From Capronia americana (taxonomy: Eukaryota; Ascomycota; Eurotiomycetes; Chaetothyriales; Herpotrichiellaceae), in contig JADWQD010000014.1 in assembly GCA_016110215.1 (NCBI GenBank), positions 992,001-1,056,000 of the forward strand: a stretch of 64,000 nt of DNA. The letters are read 5' to 3'. The first letter of the stretch is position 1. Each line of letters begins with the position of its first letter. A program made the position numbers and the translations under genes. Below, piece by piece: positions 43,578 through 55,080 of the stretch. The notes beneath the pieces were generated by a model. That model was not told the origin of the DNA, made no database searches, and saw nothing but the letters and a program-made list of their open reading frames with translations.

Positions 43578-44036
43578 TCAAAGCGCCGCCTGTCTCTTTA
43601 ACCTCTGCAACTCCCTACAAATCCCCTCGATTTCCTCCTCCCCGACGATGCCATCTTCAACCTTCTTCTCCAGGCTGGGGATCAGCGCCTTCGCCTCGTC
43701 CGCGCACGTCGGAACTAGACTCCCTAACTGCGACTTCTCAAATCTCTCCAGACTCGGGGCGTACCCATTGATAATGCCCTCAACCTCTTGCGCCTCGGCG
43801 AGGTTCTTGAACACGGCAAAGATCTCCAGGTAGTCCTTTGTTTTCTCTAGATTTTCGGTGGGATTGACAACCGTGTTGTTCTTCTGACGGGTATCGAGAG
43901 TCTTGAGCAGGACAATGCGGGCTTCGGAGAGGTTCAGCGTGACTTCGTTGGCGAATTCTCCGAGTTTGAGCACCGCGCCGGCTTCGAGGTCTGAGGATGC
44001 GGTAGGGGCGACACGCGAGGGCGCTGCGTGCGGCAT
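43578..44036 (-). CDS. rpb4: RNA polymerase II subunit Rpb4
   Basis: A single exon of 152 residues starts at ATG 44036 (MPHAAPSRVAPTASSDLE); the frame is open further upstream but those residues lack family character. Rpb4 pairs with Rpb7 to form the stalk of RNA polymerase II and takes part in initiation, termination and mRNA decay. The N-terminal region has LGEFANEVTLNLSEARIVLL, the Rpb7-contact segment. The C-terminal HRDC-like domain has FEKSQLGSLVPTCADEAKAL and LIPSLEKKVED, closely matching the yeast pattern. The yeast protein has an extra charged linker that is absent here, as usual outside Saccharomycotina. Confidence 0.94.
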   Translation of the reverse strand: MPHAAPSRVAPTASSDLEAGAVLKLGEFANEVTLNLSEARIVLLKTLDTRQKNNTVVNPTENLEKTKDYLEIFAVFKNLAEAQEVEGIINGYAPSLERFEKSQLGSLVPTCADEAKALIPSLEKKVEDGIVGEEEIEGICRELQRLKRQAAL

Positions 44037-47000
44037 TTTGGGCCAGTTCTCAATGCTTCTCAGAGTGCTGGCTTGGAGAAGATATGTAGAGTAAGGATTT
44101 CTGAAAGTGAGCGGGAGGGCGCGTCTTGAATGGAAGTGCTGCCTCGACCGGAATAAAGATAATCCGTCCGCATATTGCGGTGATCCAAAGATGAACAATA
44201 CGTGAAACCCAGACGTACAGATCTTCCATGTAAAAGCATTCTCGTGGTCTTCCCACTCTGTCAGCTTGATACTCGGCGACAAGTCCTCATCATCTCATCG
44301 CTGTGTCTCGGTATCTCATTATCCCGTTATTGCATTTCATCCCCCCCGCAACCGTGATCTGTCTCCTCAGTAAGTTCATAGGAGATCGCACTCTTTTCCT
44401 TCTGGCGGTGCCAGCATTTGGAGTCCTGGCTCGAATAGACCTCCCAGTTCCTGAGGCCCAAGGGCTAAGTTGCTGTTGACGCCACGTGGCCGAAGGGTCT
44501 GACGACGGTGGTGAACGCTCGGGCATCGCCTCTGGAATAGCATCAATCACAGAAAGCGGCCACGCTATTCTGCAGGATTGCTGTATAGGTGTACCAATTG
44601 GTACGCCCGACAGGGTGTTGCTGACTGGAATTTCGTTCACAGTATGTATACAGCACAATTATCTCACGAGTACGGCTGCCCAGACGATCAACAACACTGT
44701 CACCCATCCAGCAACAGAGACCTATCAAGTGTTCTACAAATGATGAAGAACTGTCATCGTCACTTGGGCGAACGTCTGTGGCACAACGCTTTCAGAGAAT
44801 CTTATTGCTGCCGCTCCCGCTATCTCCCTCGCAGCAGTCGTGCCTTGTTCGATAAGGGTGATCAAAGCTGGTCAGGAAAAGCAGCTTGGCCTTCAACAGC
44901 GGCCGGAGTAAAAATAGTAGAGAGGGGTCGTTATGATACGCCCCTCCCAGGGCTATACACGCTGCTCTCGATGCTGCCAACTGTCAAACGGTGTATGCCG
45001 AACTCTGCGCGACAGCCTCATCCTTTAGTCGGGCGTGCAACGACTCTGGATGCTCTTTTCTGTCGTACAAAGCGACGCCCATGAACGCACCGGCCATTCG
45101 GTCGGCAATTTAGCAGCACTCGTCAGCCTTTGCAACAGTTGAACCTCCACCACGAGCTCTACTGTATCGTCGCATTCTACCGGGTCACCATCTCCTAACG
45201 CAATACCTCAGTTATTTCCCTCGTTTACATCGCCAAGCACAGCTTCCACGACTGTTACCACGGGCCCCTTCAGCTCGGCCTCCCTAGCTACATAGCCACC
45301 CACGCCATCGCCAACAACCACTCTGCAACTACATCCGGACCTTTTTCTGTCTTGTTTTTTGACCATCCTTTGAGCGACGGAATCAAGTGCTGGTCTATCG
45401 GTCACCATGAGTGGGTCTGATTAAATGGCTGTCACTGGACATGAAATTATGTTACAAAGGATCCACGCATTGGTGGATTGAGGCTGAAAATCAACGACCC
45501 AACCATAGCTAACTAGTTATGTCCTCTAGCCTTACCAAGCATGGAGAGCTAGTTGTGTTCTTTCCTGGATTGTTCCGGGGAGCGCCTCTAGCCCAAACCG
45601 AGGTATGCACCTATCCGCGTCGCAGGTTCTTCCAATGTATCCAATGACATCATCAAGATCTGGAGCCTAAGAGGAACCGAGAGAGGTCGGTGAGAGGCGC
45701 TCCTTGAGACACTTTTCAAGTGGAGAAAGTACTTGGTACGGAGACTCCGTAGAGGAGGGTGCAAGGGAAGGCTGGTCGGGAGTTGGGAGCGCCACCGGTC
45801 ACGTCTGACACGCGAGAGAACGACGGAAAGTCGCGGCATTGCAAGGTCAGACCGAGTCGATTTTCATGCAGTCAGCCTTGCCAACCCCACCAGCGGTCGG
45901 GCTGCAAAGCTTCCTCCTCAGCTGGACCCTGGTCTTCAGCGCGTCCAGGGACAGAACAACTTCGACCCTCTTAAAGTATCCCCTACTTGATCACTTGACG
46001 GCTCTACTGTTTTCTTGCCACACTACGGAGTACCGAGTACTCAGGCTGCACACTGAGACTCTACGCAACGGGAAAAGACTTAGGCTGCCCATGCTACTGC
46101 TCGCTTGCTCTCAGGTGGTGTGCTCCGCAAGGGCAAGCAGCAAAATCACCCTCTGTGTTTGGCTTCACAGACGCGGGCATCACCAGCTCCTGCACACGTT
46201 GTTGGCAAACCCGAATTTCTCTGCGAAGGCTGCCGATGGGAGGATTCGTAGAGCCTTGCATCGATCGAACACGGTGAGCCTACCAGCATGCGGTCAATAT
46301 CGTGTCTCCGTTCGAAATATGGAATCCCAGTGCTGCATAGATTTGACGATTGCTGCAGTGCGTCACGGAGACTACGGTGCTAGCTAATTTCAGCAGTGCG
46401 AAGCAACACCAGCAGCGAGGGTGATTGGGTGATTGGAGGCCGCCGTTGTGGCGCCTGCACGGCCACAATGCGGCTCACCAAAGGTCTCGAGGGGTTCGAC
46501 TTTGACACACCAACGGTCTCCTCCTGGGAACCTGGCGCTAATTCCCCCCTTGACCACACTTGATGGTCCCATCGCCGCCGGCCCCTCTGATGGTTGCGCG
46601 CAGAGAGAGGTAGATCCGCATCACTCCGTCCTCCGTCTCGTGCAGCAACCGCGGCTGCCCGTACGGTGATGGCTGACATAATTTGACGCCACGCTTCTGG
46701 TGCGTCTGCGGCCGCTATCGTGGCCGCCAGTCAACCCTGTTTTCACACAGGCAAACGAAACAACATGGGGGCTAGAAGAAAGGCAGCCCCATGAACACAA
46801 GCAGGTAGGGAGACGTGACTTATTGCATTCCTCCGGAACCTGTGCGAAGCTGCAAGGAACCTCGGTGCTGGTTGACTTCGTACCGTGGACAAAATCCACC
46901 AGGCCCAAATCACCAGGCTGCCTTATTTCGCAATGCGAACCAGTGTGGGAATTCGCCCAAAATGCACTCATGCCCATGAGAAGTCGACTTTAATCATGAT

Positions 47001-47559
47001 CTCGCAGCGGTGCGTTGGGCCAAAAGGATTCTATCCCTTGCATTGAATACCAAAGTCCCCAATCAGCGATCTCGTTCTGCGGCCAGCCCGACCCGCCCAC
47101 GATCCATTTCATTATCTCGGTGAACCTAGTTGCGTTTATACTGCCTCTAACAAATCAGCTGGTCGAGTCCATAGCCTCGAGGGACGGAATCGGAATATAC
47201 TTGAGGCAAGCGATTTTGTTTGCACCGGACCGCCATGCTCCTGAGCGTTGTTCAAGGCCATCCCTCGTGACCCTCGTTGGCAAAGGTGGTTATAACCCGG
47301 CCATCCCTCAGGATGTCGACGATCTACAGCCAAGAAGAATTCTAGGCATCTATCGAAAATCACCAGACAAAGCGCGAATTGAACCAAAGAACCTGTTACT
47401 CATCTGCAATACTCATTCTGCTCCTCCTTATCCTCGACTCATCAACGTTGGATTCCTCCCATATCAAACCCCCTCATTCCTCCTAGAGGCGCGAGAGAAC
47501 AAAGGATCGATCACAAGTCCATCGTCAACACACTTGCCCAACCATCTGTCGGCCCTTGA
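44037..47559. other. Gene-poor region, 3.5 kb
   Basis: No gene can be called with confidence. Segments of 44486-45375 have coding-like composition in the plus strand but are broken by stops (see findings). The 182-codon frame at 45839-46387 has no motifs. The last few hundred bases are upstream sequence of the charged coiled-coil gene. No tRNA or transposon features were seen. Confidence 0.45.
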
Positions 47560-48576
47560 ATGTCAGATCGACGCCGCAGAAGTCACGAATACTATTTCGA
47601 GGATCCCGTCATCATCGAACGAGAACCACAGGTGCGTACATACCGCATCGTCCGAAAGAAATCACCAGAGAGGGACCGACTGACGGTTGGATCCAAGCTC
47701 TACAACCTTTTCCGAAGCCGTAAGAAGACAGTTCGTGTCATCGAGGAAGTACCTGTTCGAAGCCGACGTCAGGAGCGACAAAGCCTGACCCCTCCCTCCT
47801 CGCCTCGAGGGCCATATCACACCATGGCGCCAGACGCGGAAGACGACATCTACACCCCGTTACCTCCCAAGTTACCACCAAAGAAGACACGCGATGAGAG
47901 TGAACCAAAACGTTGTGTCCTGGAGGAGAGGTCTCCTCCACGGTACCGCAAAGTCAAAGTGGTCCATGGCCACTTCGACGATGACGACGCCCATCCCAAG
48001 GTCGAAAGTCCCTCGCCGCCTCGCAGTAAGCGGGACAGTGGCAAGTACTACATGAGTGGGGCCCGGGTCGTCGACGACGACCTTGATCGTCCTCCCAAAG
48101 AATACGAACGTCGCCGTCCAGTTTCGGATCCGGAGGTCCTGAGGCTGCGGGAGGACATTGAGCGACTCAAGCTTGAGCGCCGCGATGCCGAACTTGCTGC
48201 TCTTGCCGCCAAAGACAAGGCAGAAAGACTCAAGGCAGACCTCGAATACGAGAAGCGGCAAAGGTCTCTCGAAAAGCGCGAGAGAGACATTGTCATGCGA
48301 GAGGCCTTGCTGAACCGACAGCAGGAGCAGCTCATGGAGACTCGACCACCTCGTGAACGACAGGAGGTCGTCGTTGTCCATAACCCTCCTGCTGGGACAC
48401 AAGCCCGTGATCCCAATCGATCAGCCCTCGACAGAGCCAGGGATGACTACCAGCGCGGACAGCAGGCCGGGGACGCTCGACGACCCGCCACAGGAGATCG
48501 TCAGTCTCGCCGGGAAAGAATCGTAATCGTGGACGACGACGAGCAAGATCGCGAGCGGGGACACCGACGTCGATAG
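47560..48576 (+). CDS. Highly charged coiled-coil protein, function unknown
   Basis: An ATG-initiated frame of 338 residues beginning MSDRRRRSHEYYFEDPVIIE. The first half is rich in Arg, Pro and acidic residues and contains IVRKKSPERD, YNLFRSRKK and RVIEEVPVRSR. Residues about 190-260 form a strongly heptad-like coiled coil (LRLREDIERLKLERRDAELA ... LEKRERDIVMREALLNRQQEQ). The C-terminus is Arg/Asp rich. This pattern is frequent in Pezizomycotina-specific hypothetical proteins. No domain is recognised; an upstream exon is possible. Confidence 0.72.
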   Translation: MSDRRRRSHEYYFEDPVIIEREPQVRTYRIVRKKSPERDRLTVGSKLYNLFRSRKKTVRVIEEVPVRSRRQERQSLTPPSSPRGPYHTMAPDAEDDIYTPLPPKLPPKKTRDESEPKRCVLEERSPPRYRKVKVVHGHFDDDDAHPKVESPSPPRSKRDSGKYYMSGARVVDDDLDRPPKEYERRRPVSDPEVLRLREDIERLKLERRDAELAALAAKDKAERLKADLEYEKRQRSLEKRERDIVMREALLNRQQEQLMETRPPRERQEVVVVHNPPAGTQARDPNRSALDRARDDYQRGQQAGDARRPATGDRQSRRERIVIVDDDEQDRERGHRRR

Positions 48577-50061
48577 GCCCAAGCGGGGACGAGTGGCATC
48601 CGTTGGTCCACTTGAGGATGCATCGGATCAAGGCATAATAAACAGGTTTGCTGCAAAGCAGGAAAAGGGTTGACGGCGTTAGGGGCCAGCATGGGCTCTT
48701 CGGGGGGTACATATATCATTCATGGCTGACGGAGGCTGTCTCCAGCAACACTTTGTGTCATCTACGATTCCAAATCTGGTCGATCATTTGTCCAGCCCCA
48801 GGCACAGGGGCCCATATTCTTTGGTGGCGTCAAGAAAGATTTGGCGAGCAAGGACTGAGTAGGCTTGTCGGCACGAGGGACATCAACTCGACTTCGTTAG
48901 TATGTAGCTACATAGATCAATGGACCTGACGGTATCCATCATGGCATTTTGACCTGAGTGTCCGGCTCTTCCCATGCTTGACGTGCCAATTATTCGAGAT
49001 GTCGTGCAGCAAAGATTCGACGATCGGGTTTGCGGGGTGGATCTTGCGTTGGATCAGCGGCAACTTGGTGATCCAGTCGGGAGTACGGGCTTTAAGCAGA
49101 GGCTAGAGAGGCCTAGAAGCCCGCCCAAGCCCTATCAGCGCCGCCGACGAGCTTAGGGGCCCAGTTCATCTCCCCGCATGCATAGCTAGATGCACCGATT
49201 GCACACAGTGAATGGGCTGCTTATTGCTGGGCGGCTCAGAATACGCAAGCACCCGCAGCCACTCCATCGGCGACACAGGCCAACCAGATCTCAGTCCAGC
49301 GAGCTAGGCCATCCCACAGGTTGGGTCTCGCAATTTTTTTTGTGAGAGCGCGCGTGACTCGTCGACCTTTTCTGGGACTGGGGATTCCATGGCGACGGTG
49401 TGGTTACATGATTGTAGGCAGAAAGAGCCGCACATCGTTGGTATTGTCTTACGAGGACGGTGACTGGGGGGAAACTAACTTTGATAAATTCCTCAAGGCT
49501 GCAGGGTCTGAACCCTTTGTCTCCTTCATCTAATAGGGTTTCCCGCATCATCAGTGTTGTCATTGCAACTGTGATGCGGGCTGTTCTCTCGCCTGCCCAA
49601 GCCTGATCATTCCATTGAGAGCTGGCAATGCTCCCGTCTTCCGCTGCCCCGCGCCTTATTCATCCTGGTCGCAAGCCGTGTACTCCACGAAGCTCAAAAG
49701 TCAAAGCCGCGCTCAGCCCACCTGTTGCCCAATTGATCCTAATTACGACTACAGCTCTCTATCCGAGCAGTTCTCATCCTGTCTCCTCAGGATAGCGGTC
49801 TGGTCCATCGCGACATTGGAGGTGTCTTGACGCCGGGCCTGGACACTGTTCACTGCGCCTCAGTTACGCCAGGGTGGTTGCGCAGACGAGTCTCATTCTA
49901 CGATCCTGCGAGGCTGTCCGTAGCTCCGAGAGGAGCACAGTCCCCTCCCAGCCCTTGACACGAGCTCGACCATGACAACTTGCCACCCTCATCAGACAAC
50001 AGTAGCGCGACGCGTCTCTCCGCCTACGCTCGAAGTCGGTTGACCGTGACTGACGCACAGG
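48577..50061. other. Intergenic region, 1.5 kb
   Basis: This lies between two plus-strand genes. Only short unconvincing frames are present. No repeats or RNA genes were noticed. Confidence 0.5.
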
Positions 50062-51138
50062 ATGGCGGGGTTGGAAGACCGCGAAGGTCCACAAGAGCAG
50101 GCTACCGGCACAACCTCGTTGCCAAAGTTACCTCCCCCTCCCGAACCGGAAAATGACAAAGGAATCATTCCCTCCATCAAAAGTCCGCTATTGGAAGGTC
50201 TGGACGGCATCACGCCCGAGAACGTGGATATCTTCAAGCTCGAGGCTGTTGCTGCGCTGAAATTACTATGCCGCAGTATCGACACGCTAGTCCAATTGAC
50301 GGGCGATGTGCCTCCCACACCTCCAGCACGAAGTCGAGGTGCCTCGCCAGTCCGTAGCCTCTCCAGGCTGCGCGAGTCGACGACTGCAGACGCGTATGCT
50401 CTGACCCCCAAGAAGGAGAATGTTGGATTACAGCCGCCGGGGTCAACTCCTCGCCACGAACACATCGACGGAGTGCCTTTTGTGAAGACGCCGATAGGGT
50501 CGCCGGAAGCGCATGAGCACGAACCCATATCCGCGGCCAATATTGTGGGAGCGGGGGCCCAGCCTCTGTACATCCAACACGGCGCTCTGGCCCGAAAATT
50601 CTACTCGAAACGACCTCCTCCCATCTCTACCGAAGACTACCTCATGCGCATGCACAAGTACTGTCCTATGTCAACAGCCGTGTACTTGGCTGCTTCGCTC
50701 TACATCACACGCCTGGCCATACAAGACAGAGTCCTGCCGGTCACACCGCGCAACGTGCATCGTCTGCTGTTGGCATGTCTGCGAGTTGCCATGAAGGCGC
50801 TCGAGGACTTGTCATGGCCTCACGCCCGCTTTAGTAAAGTAGGTGGCGTGTCAGAGGGTGAACTGGGCCGCCTGGAGATCACCTTCTGCTACCTCATGGA
50901 CTTCAGCTTGAAGGTCGATGCCGCCATGTTGCAGAAAGAAGCCGAAAGCTTGTGCCGACAGAACCGATACGAGTCTCTGATTTTTGATTCTCCTATCACT
51001 CACTTGGATCTACTGTTGCCGGAAGATGGTGGCGACAGGAGATCCAGAGGGGCTGAGAAACGCAAGGCCAGCAGCACATTGCCCAGCAGACCTGTTGTTC
51101 AAGTCAGTGGTGGAATTGAGGTTATGGGACAGTCATGA
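50062..51138 (+). CDS. Pho80/PCL-type cyclin
   Basis: A single exon of 358 residues from ATG 50062. The N-terminal ~190 residues are Pro/Ser rich with the helix VDIFKLEAVAALKLLCRSID. The cyclin box follows: ISTEDYLMRMHKYCPMSTAV, YLAASLYITRLA, VTPRNVHRLLLACLRVAMKA, the family hallmark FSKVGGVSEGELGRLEITFC and YLMDFSLKV. These features match cyclins that partner the Pho85/PhoA kinase and act in phosphate sensing, glycogen control, polarity or cell cycle depending on the member. This longer N-terminal form resembles the Pcl6/7 or Pho80 branch; which one cannot be decided here. Confidence 0.9.
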   Translation: MAGLEDREGPQEQATGTTSLPKLPPPPEPENDKGIIPSIKSPLLEGLDGITPENVDIFKLEAVAALKLLCRSIDTLVQLTGDVPPTPPARSRGASPVRSLSRLRESTTADAYALTPKKENVGLQPPGSTPRHEHIDGVPFVKTPIGSPEAHEHEPISAANIVGAGAQPLYIQHGALARKFYSKRPPPISTEDYLMRMHKYCPMSTAVYLAASLYITRLAIQDRVLPVTPRNVHRLLLACLRVAMKALEDLSWPHARFSKVGGVSEGELGRLEITFCYLMDFSLKVDAAMLQKEAESLCRQNRYESLIFDSPITHLDLLLPEDGGDRRSRGAEKRKASSTLPSRPVVQVSGGIEVMGQS

Positions 51139-52642
51139 AGGACACACAAGCGAGCGTCTGGAGCGTTATGCACCCAGCCGTGGTCTGTACGATTTATGAG
51201 GCAATTCACGAGGCAAGTTGGGATGGACTTTTCCAGAATAGGAACTGCTGTTGTGCAGGAATGGAAATGGGCCGGCGTCAAATTAGGCTGGGCAGAGTTA
51301 CGATCACGCTGGCATTGAAATTGCACCTGGTCGAATACAAGAAACATGCAACTCCATCTTTTCCAGCCAAAGTCACTTGCAGGTTAGGTCTCACCTTGGG
51401 AATTGTTGCACCGTCCTTCCTGTCCTGGTAGCTGCGGCGTCTAGATCTCACCTGCTCATGCTGTGGAACCTGAATGGGGCAACTCCCGAATCAAGACGCA
51501 TCACAAGTCGCGCACGAGTGGATCAGGATTCTCGATGCCGAGGCGCTGCGGAAGCCTGTCCGGTGTCAGACCGGCGGCTGAGAGCGCGACGGCGAGATCG
51601 ATGGCCTGGGAAACCCGGCTTCGCGGTTCATTGTGTCGGCAAGCAATAGGGACTTGGTTCGCGAAAGGGAATGCCCGCCGACATGCGCGGTGAAATACAA
51701 GTGCAGACGTACAGGGCATACCTGCTCGTAGATGTGCTCAGACTGTTGCTTGGCTTGGCGGCCGCACATTCTTCGGCGCTCCGATCGCGCGGCTGTGGAA
51801 GAAAATGGGAAAACGGTCTGCCGCCGCCACTTTCACAATTGCCGATCTGCTTCCGCCTTCAATCCTGCATCACCCGAAAACTCTTGATTGGCAACAAGAA
51901 AGCACAAGACTTTTCGGTCCTATCAAGCGTTTCCAAAACCGACGTTGGATTTCCAGCGTTCCTCTGACTACCGGCATGCATGTCCTTGATCCTGATGAGT
52001 TTTAGATCCGGATTCTGATCTTGTGCGATGCTACCTCACTAAAGCTCATCGGCTATTGACCAACAGCCTCCTGTTCCTTTGCCTCCACCCAATGGCTCAC
52101 ATATGCCTCTGGGACACAATGCGGAATCACAATTTCGCACTCCGTCACGTCTCATTGGACCGAGAACCCAGCATGCGAGACGGACGAACTGCTTTAACGT
52201 TCGCGAAAATTGGGAGGTGGAGGTAGGAGGTGGGATCTGCAATTCGGTCATGATTGCCCGCGTGACTGTCGACCTTTCTCAAACTAATGTCTACTTCCTC
52301 TCTTTCCTCAAAGAAGGCAATTCCTGTCTGCTACTACTACTCTAGATCCTTCTCGAACCCCCAACCCCGAGGGCACCCCGGACCAGCGTCGTGATTACCC
52401 CGGACTTGATCGGCATTCGTTGCATCGTGGGACCCCGCAGACTATTGTGTTGAAGGAATATAAAGGAGGAGCTGGCCAGAGCGATCGGCGGGGTGATTGA
52501 ATCTTCTCGCTCGAACCTCATCTTTCAGTCAGCTCCTCGATACTCCTTGCTAGGAAGCTGAACGGGGGTTTTAACGCCTCTGTGTTCACTTAGACTGAGG
52601 ACATACATTCCAACAGCCAGGCTTCGGCAAGCACTCGCGACC
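51139..52642. promoter_or_regulatory. Intergenic and upstream region of the sugar permease
   Basis: This 1.5 kb contains the 3' flank of the cyclin gene and the permease promoter. A TATAAA box at 52459-52464 lies about 180 bp upstream of the permease ATG, consistent with an inducible gene. CT-rich sequence occurs around 52285-52345. Small frames have no motifs. Confidence 0.5.
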
Positions 52643-54459
52643 ATGTCTGAAAAGGCGGTCGAGGAGAATGTGATCTCTCCTGAAATTTCCCAAGGGCCAC
52701 CTGAGCACCGTGACAATATCGGGCGGCGGAAGAGTTTCAACGATGTCATCTACAGCGCGCAAAGAGCGACCGAGAAAGAACACAAGATGAGCTTGTGGCA
52801 GGGTATCAAGCTTTACCCCAAGGCTGTCGGTTGGAGTATTCTCATCTCGACATGCATCTGCATGGAAGGTTACGATGTGTGCTTGTTGAGCAATTTCTGT
52901 AAGAGCGCCGCCCACGACATCTTTCGATCCGACACTCGCGTACTGACTGGTCCCGCACAGATGCCTTTCCTCAGTTCCGGAAGAAGTACGGCAAGCAACT
53001 TTCCGATGGCAGCTACCAGATCCCGGCACCTTGGCAAGCAGGTCTGAGTAACGGCGCAAACGTGGGCGAAATCATCGGTCTCTTCATCAACGGGATCGTC
53101 TCGGAGCGTTTCGGGTACCGCTACACCGTCATGGTCTGCCTCACCCTCGTCATCATTTTCACGGCCGTCTTCTTCACCGCCCAGAATGTCGAAACCTTGC
53201 AAGTGGCCGAGATCCTGTGCGGTATCCCGTGGGGGGTCTTCCAGACCTTGACCATCACGTACGCGTCGGAAGTCTGCCCGGTCGCTCTGCGTGGCTATCT
53301 CACTACGTATGTCAATTTCTGCTGGGGTCTTGGTCAGGTCGTGGGTATCGGTGTTATCAAGTCCATGTTGCCGCGGGATGACCAGTGGTCGTATCGAATC
53401 CCATATGCGCTTCAGTGGATGTGGCCTGTCCCGCTCCTGGTCGGCATCTTCCTCGCGCCCGAGTCTCCGTGGTGGCTCGTGAGAAAAGGCCGTATTCAGG
53501 ACGCCAAGAAGTCTCTTCTCCGCCTGACGTCGCTCAATCGCGAAACGGACTTTGACGCGGACGAGACAGTCGCCATGATGGTGCACACGACCGCCCTGGA
53601 AGAGAAGATCACGAAGGGCGCCACCTACTGGGACTGCTTCAAGGGGTCTGACCTCCGCCGGACCGAGATCGTGTGCATGGTCTGGGCGATCCAGAACTTG
53701 TCCGGCAACTCCTTCTCCGGCTACTCGACCTACTTCCTCGAGCAAGCCGGTCTGGCCACCAGCAAGTCCTACGACTTTGCGCTCGGCCAATACGGGATCA
53801 ACATGGCGGGCGTGTTCGGCGCCTGGTTCCTGATGACGCTGGGTGTCGGCCGGCGATCGCTGTATCTGTACGGCCTGTGCGGCCTGTTCAGCATGTTGTT
53901 CATCATGGGGTTTCTCGGCCTGGTTCCCGACGCGCACCGCGACGCCGCCGCCCTGGCGACCGGATCCATCATGCTGGTGTGGGCGCTGTGCTACCAACTC
54001 ACCGTCGGCACGGTGTGCTACTCGCTCGTCGCCGAACTGTCGACGCGCCGCCTGCAGATCAAGACGGTCGTACTGGGCCGCAACCTGTACAACATCGTCG
54101 GCATCATCTGCTCCGTGCTGACCCCCTACATGCTCAACCCGGGCGAGTGGGACTGGGGCAACTACGCCGGCTTCTTCTGGGCCGCCATCTGCTTCTGCTG
54201 CATCATCTACACGTACTTCCGCGTCCCCGAACCCGCGGGCCGCAGCTTCGCCGAGCTGGACCTCCTCTTCGAGAGGGGCGTGAGTGCCCGCAAATTCGCC
54301 ACCACAAAGGTCGACGTCTTCGATGCCACGGTCGTGCATGAGACTGTCGAAGGGACAGGCACGTTGAAGAACTATGAGGAGAAGAGAGCTAGTGTGTTGC
54401 ATGCGCGGGCCGGAGAGGAGGGCGTGCCCCCGAGACCGTTGATCGTCGGACTCAACTGA
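52643..54459 (+). CDS. MFS alpha-glucoside/maltose-type sugar permease
   Basis: Two exons, 52643-52898 and 52961-54459, with a 62 bp phase-1 intron, encode 584 residues. The splice forms LLSNFYAFPQFRKKYG, typical of fungal maltose and general alpha-glucoside permeases of the sugar porter family. Other features are the long acidic N-terminus, NGIVSERFGYRYTVM, APESPWWLVRKGR after span 6, GYSTYFLEQAGL in span 7, VAELSTRRLQIKTVVLGRNLYNI and the PEPAGRSFAELDLLFE sugar porter signature at the end. It probably imports a disaccharide or glucoside with protons across the plasma membrane. No glucosidase gene lies next to it, so the substrate is open. Confidence 0.93.
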
Positions 54460-55080
54460 GCGGGACAGACTCAACGGACTGATTGGACTAAAGTGAAGTT
54501 AAACAAGCCATTGTAAAGCCATTCCCAGTTATCAGGGCTCGTGGCTCTCTCTCTCTCTCTACAGTATCTTCCTCTTGATACATCGCAAGGCGCATCGGAC
54601 TGAATTGAAAGTTAAACGAGCCATTGTAAAGCCATTTCCAGTTATCAGGGCTCTCCCTTCTGATACCACGCAAGGCGCATCGGACTAGGAATCTTGAGTC
54701 TATCCACTATCCTATTAGAATGACCGCATCGCAACGATTGAAGTGTACTTACTAGACCAGGATATCGGAAGCAGCTGCTGCCGCAACTACTATACTATAT
54801 CCTATATCTGGCTATCGACTACGCTGCCATTGAGTATATGACTACGAGGTATGAGGCCAAATATCGCACATGTACTTACTGAAGCCATTCCTCTCAGCGA
54901 GAGACAGCCACCACATAACCATAACCATAACCATACGCTAGAAACCGTTACGCCGTCCTTCGTACTCTGTCCTTCGTACTCCGGATGCTACACGATTTCT
55001 GATCTGATTCCAGGTCCCTCGTCCGTAATCCGTGATTCCTCATCTTCGACTCCGGATTCCGACATTCAAGACATAACTTA
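54460..55080. other. Convergent intergenic region with duplicated segment
   Basis: This is the 3' flank between the permease (+) and the DUF3433 gene (-). It contains the tandem duplication at 54493-54686 (listed) and a short AACCAT repeat at about 54916-54940. No gene is seen. Confidence 0.5.
54493..54686. repeat. Imperfect tandem duplication with CT tract
   Basis: The segment from GAAGTTAAACAAGCCATTGT at about 54494 recurs at about 54608 with few changes. Each copy continues through TCCAGTTATCAGGGCTC and ends in CGCAAGGCGCATCGGACT. The first copy contains an extra (CT)n tract at 54545-54560. The unit is about 85-110 bp and lies just downstream of the permease stop, likely within its 3' UTR. 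Confidence 0.85.

Noticed and set aside
45839..46387. 182-codon plus-strand frame in the gene-poor region
   Set aside because: No domain, signal peptide or plausible composition; many competing frames of similar size occur here.
46433..46520. Possible tRNA B-box-like GGTTCGA sequence near 46494
   Set aside because: No matching A box or cloverleaf could be drawn around it.
52870..54474. 534-codon open frame antisense to the sugar permease
   Set aside because: It is the mirror of a well-supported MFS gene with GC-rich third positions, and its composition (Arg/Asp/His rich, no motif) is that of an antisense shadow.
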